A stretch of DNA of 10,080 nt, from assembly GCA_005877855.1 (NCBI GenBank), contig VBOF01000247.1:1-10080 (forward strand). Reading direction: 5' to 3'. The notes under the pieces are model-generated. The model saw nothing but the letters and a program-made list of their open reading frames with translations. It was not told the DNA's origin and made no database searches. A program made the translations under genes and the position numbers. The stretch is from Nitrospirota bacterium. GTDB lineage: Bacteria; Nitrospirota; Nitrospiria; Nitrospirales; NS-4. Shown here piece by piece: positions 1 to 7,004 of this stretch (its first letter is position 1; every line of letters begins with the position of its first letter).

Positions 1-452
1 CAGGCGATGAGCGCCTCGTGCGCTTTGCGCAGGAGCCTTTTCTCCGACGAAAGATAGAGGTTCTTCGCCAGTTGCTGTGTGATCGTGCTCCCACCGCGCT
101 GCAGCTTCCCCTGCTCCCAATTGCGCGTGAGCGCCTCCTGGAGGCCCTCCCAATCAATCCCGTGGTGCTCGTAGAACGACGCGTCCTCGGACACGATGAC
201 CGCCCTTTGCAGATGAGGTGAGATGCGCGCCAGCGGCGCCCAGGCCCACGAAGGCCGGAAGGGTTCGCCCTTCTCTGCAGCCTCGGCCCGACGCGCCTCG
301 ATGAGCAGGCTGGTCGAAGGATTCTTCTTGGCCAGGCCTGCGATGTCCGGCAGCGTGACGAGCCAATACGATACGAGGCCGGCCACGGCCAGAACCAGGA
401 CGAGCAGCAGGTAGAGTGTGTAGCGGACCAGGCGCGTAGGAGGTGAGGCCAA
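1..452 (-). CDS. mtgA: Monofunctional peptidoglycan glycosyltransferase MtgA, N-terminal part (cut by window edge)
   Basis: Family GT51 enzyme that polymerises lipid II into glycan strands at the periplasmic face of the inner membrane. The first 150 residues are visible. A single membrane anchor spans about residues 11-34 (YTLYLLLVLVLAVAGLVSYW). GT51 motif 1 is SEDASFYEHHG, with the expected catalytic Glu at about residue 89. Motif 2 is GGSTITQQLAKN at 120-131. The start of motif 3, RKAHEALIA, ends at the edge. The short spacer (WAPLARISPHLQRAV) between anchor and motif 1 is typical of MtgA rather than bifunctional class A PBPs, but the missing C-terminus leaves a PBP possible. The TTG start, one base after the clpX stop, is the first usable start in frame. 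Its only Shine-Dalgarno candidate (AGGGAG inside clpX) is about 15 nt away, so the start is uncertain. It appears to be the last gene of the tig-clpP-clpX run visible here. Confidence 0.85.
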   Translation of the reverse strand, partial: MASPPTRLVRYTLYLLLVLVLAVAGLVSYWLVTLPDIAGLAKKNPSTSLLIEARRAEAAEKGEPFRPSWAWAPLARISPHLQRAVIVSEDASFYEHHGIDWEGLQEALTRNWEQGKLQRGGSTITQQLAKNLYLSSEKRLLRKAHEALIA

Positions 453-453
453 G

Positions 454-1704
454 CTAAGCCGACTTGACTCCCTTTTCGTGGTCTTTGATGAGCAGCGGCG
501 CGGCCCTGCCCTCGATCACGTCCTCCGTTACCACGCACTCGCGGATCTCGCGCTGGGAGGGGATCTCGTACATCACGTCGAGCATCACCTCTTCAAGGAT
601 GGAGCGCAGGCCTCGCGCGCCGGTCTTCTGCTTGAACGCTTTGTTCGCCACCGCGACGATGGCGCTCTCCGTGAACTTCAGCTTCACCTTCTCGAAGGCC
701 AGGAGCTTCTCGTACTGCTTGAGGAGCGCGTTCTTCGGCTCCGTCAGGATGCGGATGAGCGACTTCTCGTCGAGCTCCGTCAGCGTGGCGGCGACCGGCA
801 GCCGTCCCACGAACTCGGGGATCAGCCCGTACTTGAGCAGGTCTTCCGGCTGCACCTGCGCCAGCAGGTGGCTCATGCGCCGCTCGTGTTTGCCCTTGAC
901 CTCGGCGCCGAAGCCGATCATCCTCTGGTTGAGGCGCTGCTCGACGATGGCTTCCAGCCCGACGAAGGCGCCCCCGCAGACGAACAGGATGTTGGCCGTG
1001 TCCACCTGGATGAACTCCTGGTGCGGGTGCTTGCGTCCGCCCTGGGGCGGGACGTTGGCCACGGTCCCCTCGATGAGCTTGAGCAACGCCTGCTGCACGC
1101 CCTCGCCCGAGACGTCCCGCGTGATGGAGGGACTGTCGCTCTTGCGGCTGATCTTGTCGATCTCGTCGATGTAGACGATGCCGCGCTCCGCCCGCTCCAC
1201 GTCATAGTCGGCGGCTTGCACCAGCTTGAGGATGATGTTCTCCACGTCCTCCCCGACGTAACCCGCCTCGGTCAGCGTCGTCGCATCGGCAATGGTGAAC
1301 GGCACGTCGAGGATGCGGGCCAGCGTCTGGGCCAGCAGGGTCTTGCCGGTGCCCGTGGGGCCGATGAGGAGGATGTTGCCCTTCTGGAGCTCGACATCGT
1401 CCAGTGTGTTGGAGGAGATGCGCTTGTAATGGTTGTGGACGGCGACCGACAGGACCTTCTTGGCCCGCTCCTGGCCGATGACGTACTGGTCCAGGGTGCG
1501 CATGATCTCTTTGGGCTTGGGCAGCTTGGAGGAGACGGCTTCCTGTTTCTCCTCCAGGTCCTCCGCGATGATGTCGTTGCAGAGGTCCACGCACTCGTCG
1601 CAGATGTAGACCGTGGGCCCGGCGATCAGCTTCCGGACCTCCTCACGTCCTTTGCCGCAGAACGAGCATCGCAACTGGGCTTCGGTCTTCTCTTGTTTCG
1701 CCAT
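454..1704 (-). CDS. clpX: ATP-dependent unfoldase subunit ClpX of the ClpXP protease
   Basis: Hexameric AAA+ unfoldase in the cytoplasm that recognises degrons, unfolds substrates and threads them into ClpP. Its 416 residues match the usual family length. The N-terminal C4 zinc-binding domain has cysteines 13, 16, 35 and 38. Walker A is GPTGTGKT at 115-122, the pore loop GYVG is at 148-151 and Walker B IVYIDEID is at 176-183. The RKH loop (GRKHP) is near 223-227. The ClpP-docking IGF tripeptide is at 263-265, the arginine-finger region EFVGRLP is near 297-303 and sensor-2 GARG is at 362-365. All key residues are present, so the enzyme should be active. It starts 13 nt after clpP with a strong Shine-Dalgarno (GAGGGAGG) before the ATG, and is almost certainly co-transcribed with tig and clpP. 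The next gene downstream is mtgA, not lon as in many bacteria. Confidence 0.98.
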   Translation of the reverse strand: MAKQEKTEAQLRCSFCGKGREEVRKLIAGPTVYICDECVDLCNDIIAEDLEEKQEAVSSKLPKPKEIMRTLDQYVIGQERAKKVLSVAVHNHYKRISSNTLDDVELQKGNILLIGPTGTGKTLLAQTLARILDVPFTIADATTLTEAGYVGEDVENIILKLVQAADYDVERAERGIVYIDEIDKISRKSDSPSITRDVSGEGVQQALLKLIEGTVANVPPQGGRKHPHQEFIQVDTANILFVCGGAFVGLEAIVEQRLNQRMIGFGAEVKGKHERRMSHLLAQVQPEDLLKYGLIPEFVGRLPVAATLTELDEKSLIRILTEPKNALLKQYEKLLAFEKVKLKFTESAIVAVANKAFKQKTGARGLRSILEEVMLDVMYEIPSQREIRECVVTEDVIEGRAAPLLIKDHEKGVKSA

Positions 1705-1717
1705 CGCCCTCCCTCGA

Positions 1718-2389
1718 TTATGACTTCACTTCGGGGGTCTTCCCGTCGCCGCCCTTGTCGTCCTTGGTCGGCTTCAAGCTCTTCGGCGGCCGCACGATCA
1801 CTTCGTCGATGAGGCCGTAGGCCTTCGCCTCCTCTGCGGACATGAAATAGTCGCGCTCCGAGTCCTTGTGGACCTTCTCGACCGGCTGGTTGGTGTGCTT
1901 CGCCATGATCTCATCGAGCCGCTTGCGGATCTTGATGATCTCCTCGGCCTGGATGCCGATGTCGGTGGCCTGGCCCTCGAACCCACCGCGCGGCTGGTGG
2001 ATCATGATCCGGGAGTTCGGCAGCGCGTAGCGCTTGCCCTTCGTCCCGGCCGCCAGCAGGAGCGCCCCCATGCTCGCGGCCTGGCCGACGCAGATGGTGG
2101 CGATCGCGGGCTTGACGTACTGGATCGTATCGTAGATGGCCAGCCCCGCCGTCACCAATCCGCCCGGCGTGTTGACGTACACGTTGATGTCCTTCTCTGG
2201 GTCCTCGGCTTCGAGAAACAGGAGCTGGGCAATGATAACGTTTGAGATCACATCGTCGATCGGCGTGCCGATGAAGATGATACGATCCTTTAAGAGGCGG
2301 GAATAGATGTCGTAGGCGCGCTCGCCTCGGTTGGTTTGCTCGATCACCATCGGGATGAGCATCTGGCCAGTCTCGCTCATAGGTTTCAT
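1718..2389 (-). CDS. clpP: ATP-dependent Clp protease proteolytic subunit ClpP
   Basis: Serine peptidase that forms the tetradecameric degradation chamber of ClpXP in the cytoplasm. The catalytic triad is readable: Ser106 in GQAASMGA, His131 in MIHQPRGG and Asp180 in SERDYFMSAEEA. The conserved strand motif is YVNTPGG here rather than the more common YINSPGG, a conservative change. The protein has 223 residues; about 20 of them are a charged C-terminal tail (PTKDDKGGDGKTPEVKS) longer than in most ClpPs, while the N-terminus holds the usual LIPMVIEQTNRGERAYDIYSRLL segment. A second in-frame ATG three codons in (residue 4) could also serve as start; neither has a good Shine-Dalgarno. It lies 28 nt after tig and 13 nt before clpX in one run of genes. 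Identification is very secure; the exact start is less so. Confidence 0.97.
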   Translation of the reverse strand: MKPMSETGQMLIPMVIEQTNRGERAYDIYSRLLKDRIIFIGTPIDDVISNVIIAQLLFLEAEDPEKDINVYVNTPGGLVTAGLAIYDTIQYVKPAIATICVGQAASMGALLLAAGTKGKRYALPNSRIMIHQPRGGFEGQATDIGIQAEEIIKIRKRLDEIMAKHTNQPVEKVHKDSERDYFMSAEEAKAYGLIDEVIVRPPKSLKPTKDDKGGDGKTPEVKS

Positions 2390-2417
2390 TATCTCACACT
2401 TTCAGGTTAGGAGTTCA

Positions 2418-3704
2418 TCACACCTGGATGATGGCTTTTTCATAGACAAACTGCAAGGCCTTCTCCACCAGGATCCGGGACTTGAGGTCTTCGACCGCGT
2501 CCGCACCCCCGGCCTGGAGCATCTTCACCACCTCCGCCACGTCCACTTGCAGCGCGCGCGCCATCTGGCGGCACTCGTACTCGAGGTCAGCTTCGGTCAC
2601 CGCAAGGCCTTCCTTATGCGCGATCGTCTCGAGGACCAAGCCGAGCTTGACGCGCTGCTGGGCTGTGGGGAGGCTCTCCTCCCGGAACTTCCGGACATCG
2701 AGCGTCTCCTCTTCCTGATGGCCCGCCTCCCCGTGCGACATGAGGTGGCGGATCCGCCGGCGCCGCGTGCGCTCGCTCTGCACCATGGCGTCCAGCTCGC
2801 GCTGGACCAGCGACTCCGGTATGTCGAAGTGGTGGAGCTCCACCAGCCGCTTCATGATCTGGTCCTTGTACGTCTCTTCGATGTCCCGCTTCAGGCCCTG
2901 CTCGAGCTGCGTGCCGACCTTCTCGCGGAGCTCCGCCAGGGTCTTGTAGTCGCCCAGGTCCTTGGCAAACTCGTCGTCCAGTTCGGGCAGGACCTTCTGC
3001 TTGATCGCTTGCACTGTCCCCCGGCCCGTGCCGGTCCCTTCCTGGCTGACTTCGATCGCCTCGCCCTTCTTCTTGCCGAGGACAGCCTCATCCAGCGTCA
3101 GCCCGTAGAACTGGGGCTTGTCGCCGACCCGGAACAGGTGGGATTCGGGTTTGAATCCGGCCGGCTGGTTCGGCCCCTCGACCTGCTCGATGCGGACCTG
3201 CACGTAATCCCCCTCGACGATCGCCCGATCCTCCGTGACCACTTCGATCTGGGCATGCTGCTGGCGGAGGACCTGCATGGCCTTGTCGAGCTCCTCCTCC
3301 GTGATCGCCCGCTTGTCCTGCTTGAGCGTGATGCCCTTGTATTCCCGGAGTTCGAAGACAGGCTTGATCTCCACGGTGGTCGTGAAGACCAGTGGGGCGC
3401 CGTCCTTGATCTTGAGCCGTTCCATCGGCGGCAGATCCACTGCAACCGGGGTGAACCCCGCCTGCTTCATGGCCTTCTGGTAATACTCGGGGACGAGCGA
3501 GCGGACGACGTCGTCCTCGACGGCCTTCGCGTAGCGCTTTTCCAGCAGGGCCAGCGGCGCCTTGCCGGGACGAAAGCCGGGAATATGTACCTGGCTTCGG
3601 AGGTCCGCGTAGACGTCCCGGAACCGTTTGGCGACGTCCTCAGCCGGCACTTCGATCCGGACGGCCCGTTTCACCGGGCCCAATTCGGTCACTTCGAGTT
3701 TCAT
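2418..3704 (-). CDS. tig: Trigger factor, ribosome-associated chaperone
   Basis: Binds at the ribosomal exit tunnel next to L23 and protects and folds nascent chains. The 428-residue length is normal. The N-terminal domain carries the ribosome-binding signature GFRPGKAP at 43-50. A PPIase (FKBP-like) domain follows at about 150-235, with a divergent sequence (FRVGDKPQFYGLTLDEAVLG). The helical C-terminal chaperone domain runs to the end and contains a basic RTRRRRI patch followed by an acidic QEEETLD stretch. The open frame extends upstream into the tRNA-Leu gene, so I chose the ATG at 3704, where homology to trigger factors begins (MKLEVTELGPVKR). No clear Shine-Dalgarno precedes it, which is unusual for a highly expressed gene. 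It lies 29 nt after the tRNA-Leu 3' end and 28 nt before clpP, and probably shares the tRNA promoter. Confidence 0.96.
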   Translation of the reverse strand: MKLEVTELGPVKRAVRIEVPAEDVAKRFRDVYADLRSQVHIPGFRPGKAPLALLEKRYAKAVEDDVVRSLVPEYYQKAMKQAGFTPVAVDLPPMERLKIKDGAPLVFTTTVEIKPVFELREYKGITLKQDKRAITEEELDKAMQVLRQQHAQIEVVTEDRAIVEGDYVQVRIEQVEGPNQPAGFKPESHLFRVGDKPQFYGLTLDEAVLGKKKGEAIEVSQEGTGTGRGTVQAIKQKVLPELDDEFAKDLGDYKTLAELREKVGTQLEQGLKRDIEETYKDQIMKRLVELHHFDIPESLVQRELDAMVQSERTRRRRIRHLMSHGEAGHQEEETLDVRKFREESLPTAQQRVKLGLVLETIAHKEGLAVTEADLEYECRQMARALQVDVAEVVKMLQAGGADAVEDLKSRILVEKALQFVYEKAIIQV

Positions 3705-3733
3705 CAGTGAAGTCGGTGTTGCGACGGTCTCAT

Positions 3734-3818
3734 TGGTGCGAGAGGGGGGACTCGAACCCCCACGGTTGTGCCCACGAGATCCTAAGTCTCGCGCGTCTGC
3801 CAGTTCCGCCACTCTCGC
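3734..3818 (-). tRNA. tRNA-Leu, anticodon TAG, with encoded CCA
   Basis: The 7-bp acceptor stem pairs perfectly (GCGAGAG with CTCTCGC), followed by discriminator A and a genomic CCA. The anticodon stem CGAGA/TCTCG encloses the loop CTTAGGA, giving anticodon TAG. The D-arm GTGGCGGAACTGGCAGAC, a long class II variable arm and the T-arm GGGGGTTCGAGTCCCCC fit tRNA-Leu. It is transcribed towards tig, 29 nt away, with no terminator between them, so tRNA and trigger factor probably share one primary transcript that is cut by tRNA processing. Confidence 0.97.
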
Positions 3819-3843
3819 AGAGGATCAGGAGAGACACACTAGT

Positions 3844-3873
3844 GTTGTACTGTATCGGCTCCTGCACAGTCAA
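3844..3873 (-). promoter_or_regulatory. Candidate sigma70-type promoter for tRNA-Leu and tig-clpPX
   Basis: A -35 box TTGACT (3868-3873) and a -10 box TACAAC (3844-3849) are separated by 18 nt. The expected start of transcription is near 3837, about 19 nt before the tRNA 5' end, a normal leader length. The -35 lies just after the stop of the GNAT gene. A perfect 10-bp palindrome, ACACTAGTGT (3836-3845), overlaps the start region. Assignment rests on consensus match and position only. Confidence 0.55.
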
Positions 3874-3889
3874 GGAGAGCTGCCGCATT

Positions 3890-4351
3890 TCATAGCACGA
3901 AGTCTTGTTCGTAGACACGGTAGGGGGTCATCGTCATCCCTAACCGGGCGTATGCCTCCTGCGCCGCCTCATTCTCCTTCTCCACATAGAGACGCAGGCC
4001 GCACACGTCACCGCGCGCGTGGGCATCTTTCAGGACACGTTCGTGGAGGGCGCGATACACGCCGCGTCCTCGAACTGAAGGCTCGACGTACACGCTCTGG
4101 ATCCACCAGAACATGCCGTTACGCCAGTCGCTCCACTCATAGGTGACGAACAATTGGCCGACGACGACCGATTCTGTTTCGGCCACCAGATAATACCCGT
4201 GCTCGCTTGACTCCAGAACCGTACGAGTCCCATTCCGCAGCCGCTCCATGTTGAGCTGGCGGCCCTCGGTCTCCTTCGCTATGGCAGCGTTGAACCGCAC
4301 CAGCACCTCAAGATCGCCCATGGCAGCGGGGCGGACTCTCACCTCAAACAT
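3890..4351 (-). CDS. GNAT-family N-acetyltransferase, substrate unknown
   Basis: Predicted cytoplasmic acetyltransferase of the Gcn5-related family, using acetyl-CoA to acylate an amine; the acceptor cannot be read from the sequence. The 153 residues cover one complete GNAT fold. Motif A is IQSVYVEPSVRGRGVYRALHE, where RGRGVY is the Q/RxxGxG/A pyrophosphate-binding loop. Motif B-like LRLYVEKENEAAQEAYARLGM follows, with the usual N..A...Y..LGM pattern. The N-terminus VRPAAMGDLEVLVRFNAAIA is the typical first strand and helix. I chose ATG at 4351 over the preceding TTG codon because AAGGGTG lies 6 nt upstream of the ATG. It begins 9 nt after the exported-protein gene and its ribosome site overlaps that gene's stop, so translation is probably coupled. 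The tRNA-Leu promoter begins immediately behind it. Confidence 0.9.
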   Translation of the reverse strand: MFEVRVRPAAMGDLEVLVRFNAAIAKETEGRQLNMERLRNGTRTVLESSEHGYYLVAETESVVVGQLFVTYEWSDWRNGMFWWIQSVYVEPSVRGRGVYRALHERVLKDAHARGDVCGLRLYVEKENEAAQEAYARLGMTMTPYRVYEQDFVL

Positions 4352-4355
4352 CAAT

Positions 4356-4362
4356 CACCCTT
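4356..4362 (-). promoter_or_regulatory. Ribosome binding site of the GNAT gene overlapping the upstream stop codon
   Basis: AAGGGTG shares its first two bases with the TAA stop (4361-4363) of the exported-protein gene and lies 6 nt before the ATG at 4351. This decides the start over the TTG codon immediately upstream and suggests translational coupling of the two genes. Confidence 0.6.
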
Positions 4363-4933
4363 AAGGCTTCTGGCCGGCCGCGCCGGTCGCCGGGACGACT
4401 TTGAAGCGGGCGAGCGTCAGCAGGCTGATGTCCGTGATGTTTTCATAGTGGATCTCGACGCGGTAGTTGCCGATGGGAAAGCCGCCCGGCGGCTGCTTCA
4501 TCATCAGGTAACCGCCCATGTCTTCGTTTTCGAACTGGGCGCGGTCGACATGGAGGACGGTCCCGATGGGCTTTCCGTTCGGATCCTCCAGGATGAAGCG
4601 CCCGACGAGGCGAAAGATATCGAAGGTCGATTGGAGGAACTCGACGACGACATAGATCGCCGGAGTGTCCGGCGTGAACGTATTGGTGATCCCGACGGCC
4701 TTCACGTTGTGCTGCCCCGCTCGGCTGTCGTCGATCTCGAACCCGCGCGCGATGAGGACATTGCGGAACAGGCCACCGCGGAAACTCCCTTTCCCTTCTC
4801 CGACCGGATTGGTCAAGGGCACGACGGCCGGCGACGTCTTGGGCTCCTCCGCAGCCGCCTCCGGCGGCATCGACAGCACGGCCACCGTCACAGCCAGACC
4901 GAGCGCGAGGCCCGTGCCCGCATGCGCGCTCAT
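4361..4933 (-). CDS. Small exported protein of unknown family, coupled to the DsbA-like gene
   Basis: I do not recognise this 190-residue protein. The N-terminus (residues 1-28) is a clear signal peptide: a hydrophobic stretch GLALGLAVTVAVL, then PPEAAA with likely cleavage after an Ala. The mature part of about 160 residues is rich in alternating hydrophobic residues (YVVVEF, GRFILEDPNGKPIGTVLHV, GNYRVEIHYENITDISLLTLARFKVV), suggesting a beta-sandwich periplasmic protein. It has no cysteine and no lipobox, so it is neither a disulfide-bonded substrate nor a lipoprotein. The frame stays open far upstream, but that stretch is a shadow of the neighbouring gene. The ATG at 4933 overlaps the TGA of the DsbA-like gene (ATGA) and is the start of the signal peptide, which fixes the start. 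Co-expression with the oxidoreductase is likely; the function is unknown. Confidence 0.8.
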   Translation of the reverse strand: MSAHAGTGLALGLAVTVAVLSMPPEAAAEEPKTSPAVVPLTNPVGEGKGSFRGGLFRNVLIARGFEIDDSRAGQHNVKAVGITNTFTPDTPAIYVVVEFLQSTFDIFRLVGRFILEDPNGKPIGTVLHVDRAQFENEDMGGYLMMKQPPGGFPIGNYRVEIHYENITDISLLTLARFKVVPATGAAGQKP

Positions 4934-5988
4934 CGGGTCCCCGCTCCCGCGGCCGTGTCTCCCGGAGGCGTCCCATTGCGAACAGCCTGCAGCTCGCGGT
5001 CGATGTACTGCTTGAGGGTGTCCAGCGTCTGGTAGCCGGACAGATAGCGCCCGTTGATGAAGAAGGTCGGCGTCCCGCTGAGCCCCAAGGCCTGGACGTC
5101 CGCAAGGTCCTTGGCTACGGCGACCTTCGGCCGATCGCTGCTCAAGCAGGCGGCGAAGTCCGCGGCGTTCAACTTCAGACGCTCGGCCAACCGCACGTAA
5201 TCCGACGCCTGGAGATCGGGCGCCTTGGCGAAGAGGGCGTCGTGATAAGCCCAGAACTGGCCCTGCTCGTGCGCACAGGGAGCCGCTTCGGCCGCCGGGC
5301 GAGCCTGCGGGTGCGACGCGAGGGGGAAGTTCCGATAGACGATCCGGACCTGCTCCGGATAGAGGCTGCGCACCGCGAGCAAGATCGGGAGGCTGTCCTT
5401 GCAGACCGGACATTCGAAATCCGCGAACTCGACGAGCGTGACCGGCGCTGCCAGCAGACCCCACGCCGGGCCGTTTCCCACGGGGACGGGCATGACAGGA
5501 GGCTCAGGCACACGGAGCGACACCGTCACTTGGGCCTCGCGGGATAACCGCTCGACCAGTTCCTGGAGCGCTCGCCCCGCGCGCTCGCGGACCAGAGCGC
5601 TCCGCGCCTCTTTGCGGGCCTGCTCCTCGTCCGGAGGCAGCTTGGCCCGATCAGTCCCAACGCGCGCGGCGATCTCCTCTGGCGTGATCGCCGCGATCTG
5701 GGCCTGGACCGCCGCCGTGACGAAAGCCGACACGGTCTGCCCGCGTTCGGCCGCCGCCCGCGCGAGCAGTCGCTCGACGATCGTCTGGTCCAGCTTCCGT
5801 TGGGTCAGGCGATACTTCTCCACTTCCAGATCGTAGAGCGGGAGCCGGAGCGCCTGCTCGATCTCCGCCGCCGTGATCGGCGTGCCACCCACCGTCGCCA
5901 GGACCGGCGAATCGGCCCGGACCGTAGAGGGCAGAAGACAGGCCGCCGCTGTCAGGAGTCCCCAGCCGATGACGTGGTAGATCTTCAT
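4930..5988 (-). CDS. Secreted SurA-like / DsbA-like thiol-disulfide oxidoreductase fusion
   Basis: Predicted periplasmic enzyme of 352 residues that oxidises or isomerises protein cysteines. A signal peptide covers residues 1-25 (WGLLTAAACLLPSTVRA). Residues 27-155 resemble the SurA/parvulin chaperone N-domain: a VLATVGGTPITAAEIEQAL strand-helix followed by LDQTIVERLLARAAAERG and charged helices; no parvulin catalytic domain is present. Residues 175-335 form a DsbA-type thioredoxin fold: FADFECPVCKDSLP with CPVC at 193-196, RNFPLASHPQA, and the cis-proline loop SGTPTFFING with Pro307. Cys238 (AAPCAHEQGQFW) and Cys281 (AACL) are the extra pair common in this DsbA subfamily. The ATG at 5988 has AAAGG 6 nt upstream. 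It overlaps the next gene by 4 bp. The oxidoreductase assignment is solid; the role of the N-domain (folding helper or dimerisation) is inferred. Confidence 0.88.
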   Translation of the reverse strand: MKIYHVIGWGLLTAAACLLPSTVRADSPVLATVGGTPITAAEIEQALRLPLYDLEVEKYRLTQRKLDQTIVERLLARAAAERGQTVSAFVTAAVQAQIAAITPEEIAARVGTDRAKLPPDEEQARKEARSALVRERAGRALQELVERLSREAQVTVSLRVPEPPVMPVPVGNGPAWGLLAAPVTLVEFADFECPVCKDSLPILLAVRSLYPEQVRIVYRNFPLASHPQARPAAEAAPCAHEQGQFWAYHDALFAKAPDLQASDYVRLAERLKLNAADFAACLSSDRPKVAVAKDLADVQALGLSGTPTFFINGRYLSGYQTLDTLKQYIDRELQAVRNGTPPGDTAAGAGTR

Positions 5989-6005
5989 GGAAGGCCTTTC
6001 TAGGG

Positions 6006-6035
6006 ATCATACTAAGCTTATTCGCTCAGACGCAA
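6006..6035 (-). promoter_or_regulatory. Possible sigma70-type promoter for the DsbA-like operon
   Basis: TTGCGT (6030-6035) and TATGAT (6006-6011) are 18 nt apart in the 74-nt gap before the DsbA-like gene. The -10 box is good and the -35 moderate. Transcription would start close to 5999, at the edge of the Shine-Dalgarno AAAGG (5995-5999), which leaves an unusually short leader and weakens the call. Read-through from the SHOCT gene is an alternative, since no terminator is visible in the gap. Confidence 0.35.
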
Positions 6036-6062
6036 CCACGCTGCAACTCACTCCCGCTCACT

Positions 6063-6938
6063 TCAGAACCGGTCCAACAACTCTTTCTTCTTCTGCCGGT
6101 ACTCCTCCTCCGTGATCAAGTCCTGGTCCCGCAGCCGCTTGAGCGCCTGCAGGCTCTCCTCGAGGATCGTGACCGGGAGCCGGGAGGATTCCGCCGGCGA
6201 CGCCGCAGGCGGGGGAGCCGGCACCAGGATCGGCAGGCTGACGATCGGCCTGGCGGCGAGCACGGCCTGATACTCGATGACGATCTCCGGCCCGCCATGA
6301 TGCAGGAGCCGCTTGAACAGGCCCGTCTCGCGCACTACCGTTCTGTACTCCTCCTCAACCACTTCGTAGAAGGGAGCGGACAGCGTGCGCAGCGGCGCCG
6401 TCCACAAGCGCTCGCGGACGCCGGATTTCGTCACGCTCTGCCGGTAGTTCGCCAGGATCAGATGGAGGCGTGGGCCTTCCACGAACAGGCCGCCGGTGGT
6501 GACCTCATTCACTCCCGATGGGAGCACCCGGCTCACGCCGAACGAGACCCACTCGTCCGGCGTGGCTTTGGCGAAAACGTCGCTCAGCGCCCGGCTCAGG
6601 TAGCCGACCTCCTCGGGCGCGAACGCCTCGACTGGCGGGTCCTTGGCCGGTGTGAAGATGAAGCTGTCCTTGCGGCTCTGGATGCGGACGCCGGACAGGA
6701 GCCGCGCCCACTCGGCGGGGCTCAACCGCAGCGGATGCGAGAACTGCGTCACGCCCTCCCAAAGGGGATCCCCCAAACGGGCTTCCAGGCGGACGAAGCG
6801 TTCCCGCTCTTCATGCCGGGGGAGCACGCTGCGATCTGGTGCGGGCGCCGGCCCGCTGCAGGCCTGCCCCAGCAGAGCCAGCCCCAGGCAGAGCCACCCC
6901 AGCACCGACGCGGTTGGCTTGTCAGGACACGATGTCAT
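6063..6938 (-). CDS. Exported protein or lipoprotein with C-terminal SHOCT domain
   Basis: The 291-residue product has a hydrophobic N-terminus (SVLGWLCLGLALLGQAC) ending in Cys27, so it is secreted and perhaps lipidated. The lipobox is imperfect because Gly and Gln occupy positions -3 and -2. Residues 45-215 form a globular domain I do not recognise (FSHPLRLSPAEWARLLSGVRIQ, EVTTGGLFVEGPRLHLILANY). A proline/alanine-rich linker at 235-255 (VPAPPPAASPAE) leads to a C-terminal SHOCT domain at about 263-291 (LQALKRLRDQDLITEEEYRQ), a short helical module found at the ends of many membrane and exported proteins and thought to mediate oligomerisation. The ATG at 6938 has only a distant GGAG (11 nt). 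It lies 66 nt after the cyclase gene with no terminator between, so co-transcription is likely. The function is unknown. Confidence 0.8.
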   Translation of the reverse strand: MTSCPDKPTASVLGWLCLGLALLGQACSGPAPAPDRSVLPRHEERERFVRLEARLGDPLWEGVTQFSHPLRLSPAEWARLLSGVRIQSRKDSFIFTPAKDPPVEAFAPEEVGYLSRALSDVFAKATPDEWVSFGVSRVLPSGVNEVTTGGLFVEGPRLHLILANYRQSVTKSGVRERLWTAPLRTLSAPFYEVVEEEYRTVVRETGLFKRLLHHGGPEIVIEYQAVLAARPIVSLPILVPAPPPAASPAESSRLPVTILEESLQALKRLRDQDLITEEEYRQKKKELLDRF

Positions 6939-7004
6939 GGCGTAAGCGGCTCCGTGAGACGTCGAGGGAGCACGGCACGGTCTGACGACCGCGCCGGGGC
7001 ATCG

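Noticed and set aside
478..1812. 444-residue plus-strand open frame opposite clpX
   Set aside because: Antisense of a complete, motif-perfect clpX; it even runs into clpP. No start signal or homology visible.
2331..3710. 459-residue plus-strand open frame opposite tig
   Set aside because: Mirror of the trigger factor reading frame; composition is that of an antisense shadow.
3705..3812. N-terminal extension of the trigger factor frame
   Set aside because: It translates the tRNA-Leu gene; trigger factor homology begins at the ATG at 3704.
4934..5464. N-terminal extension of the exported-protein frame
   Set aside because: This part lies inside the DsbA-like gene in another frame and has shadow composition; the signal peptide starts at 4933.
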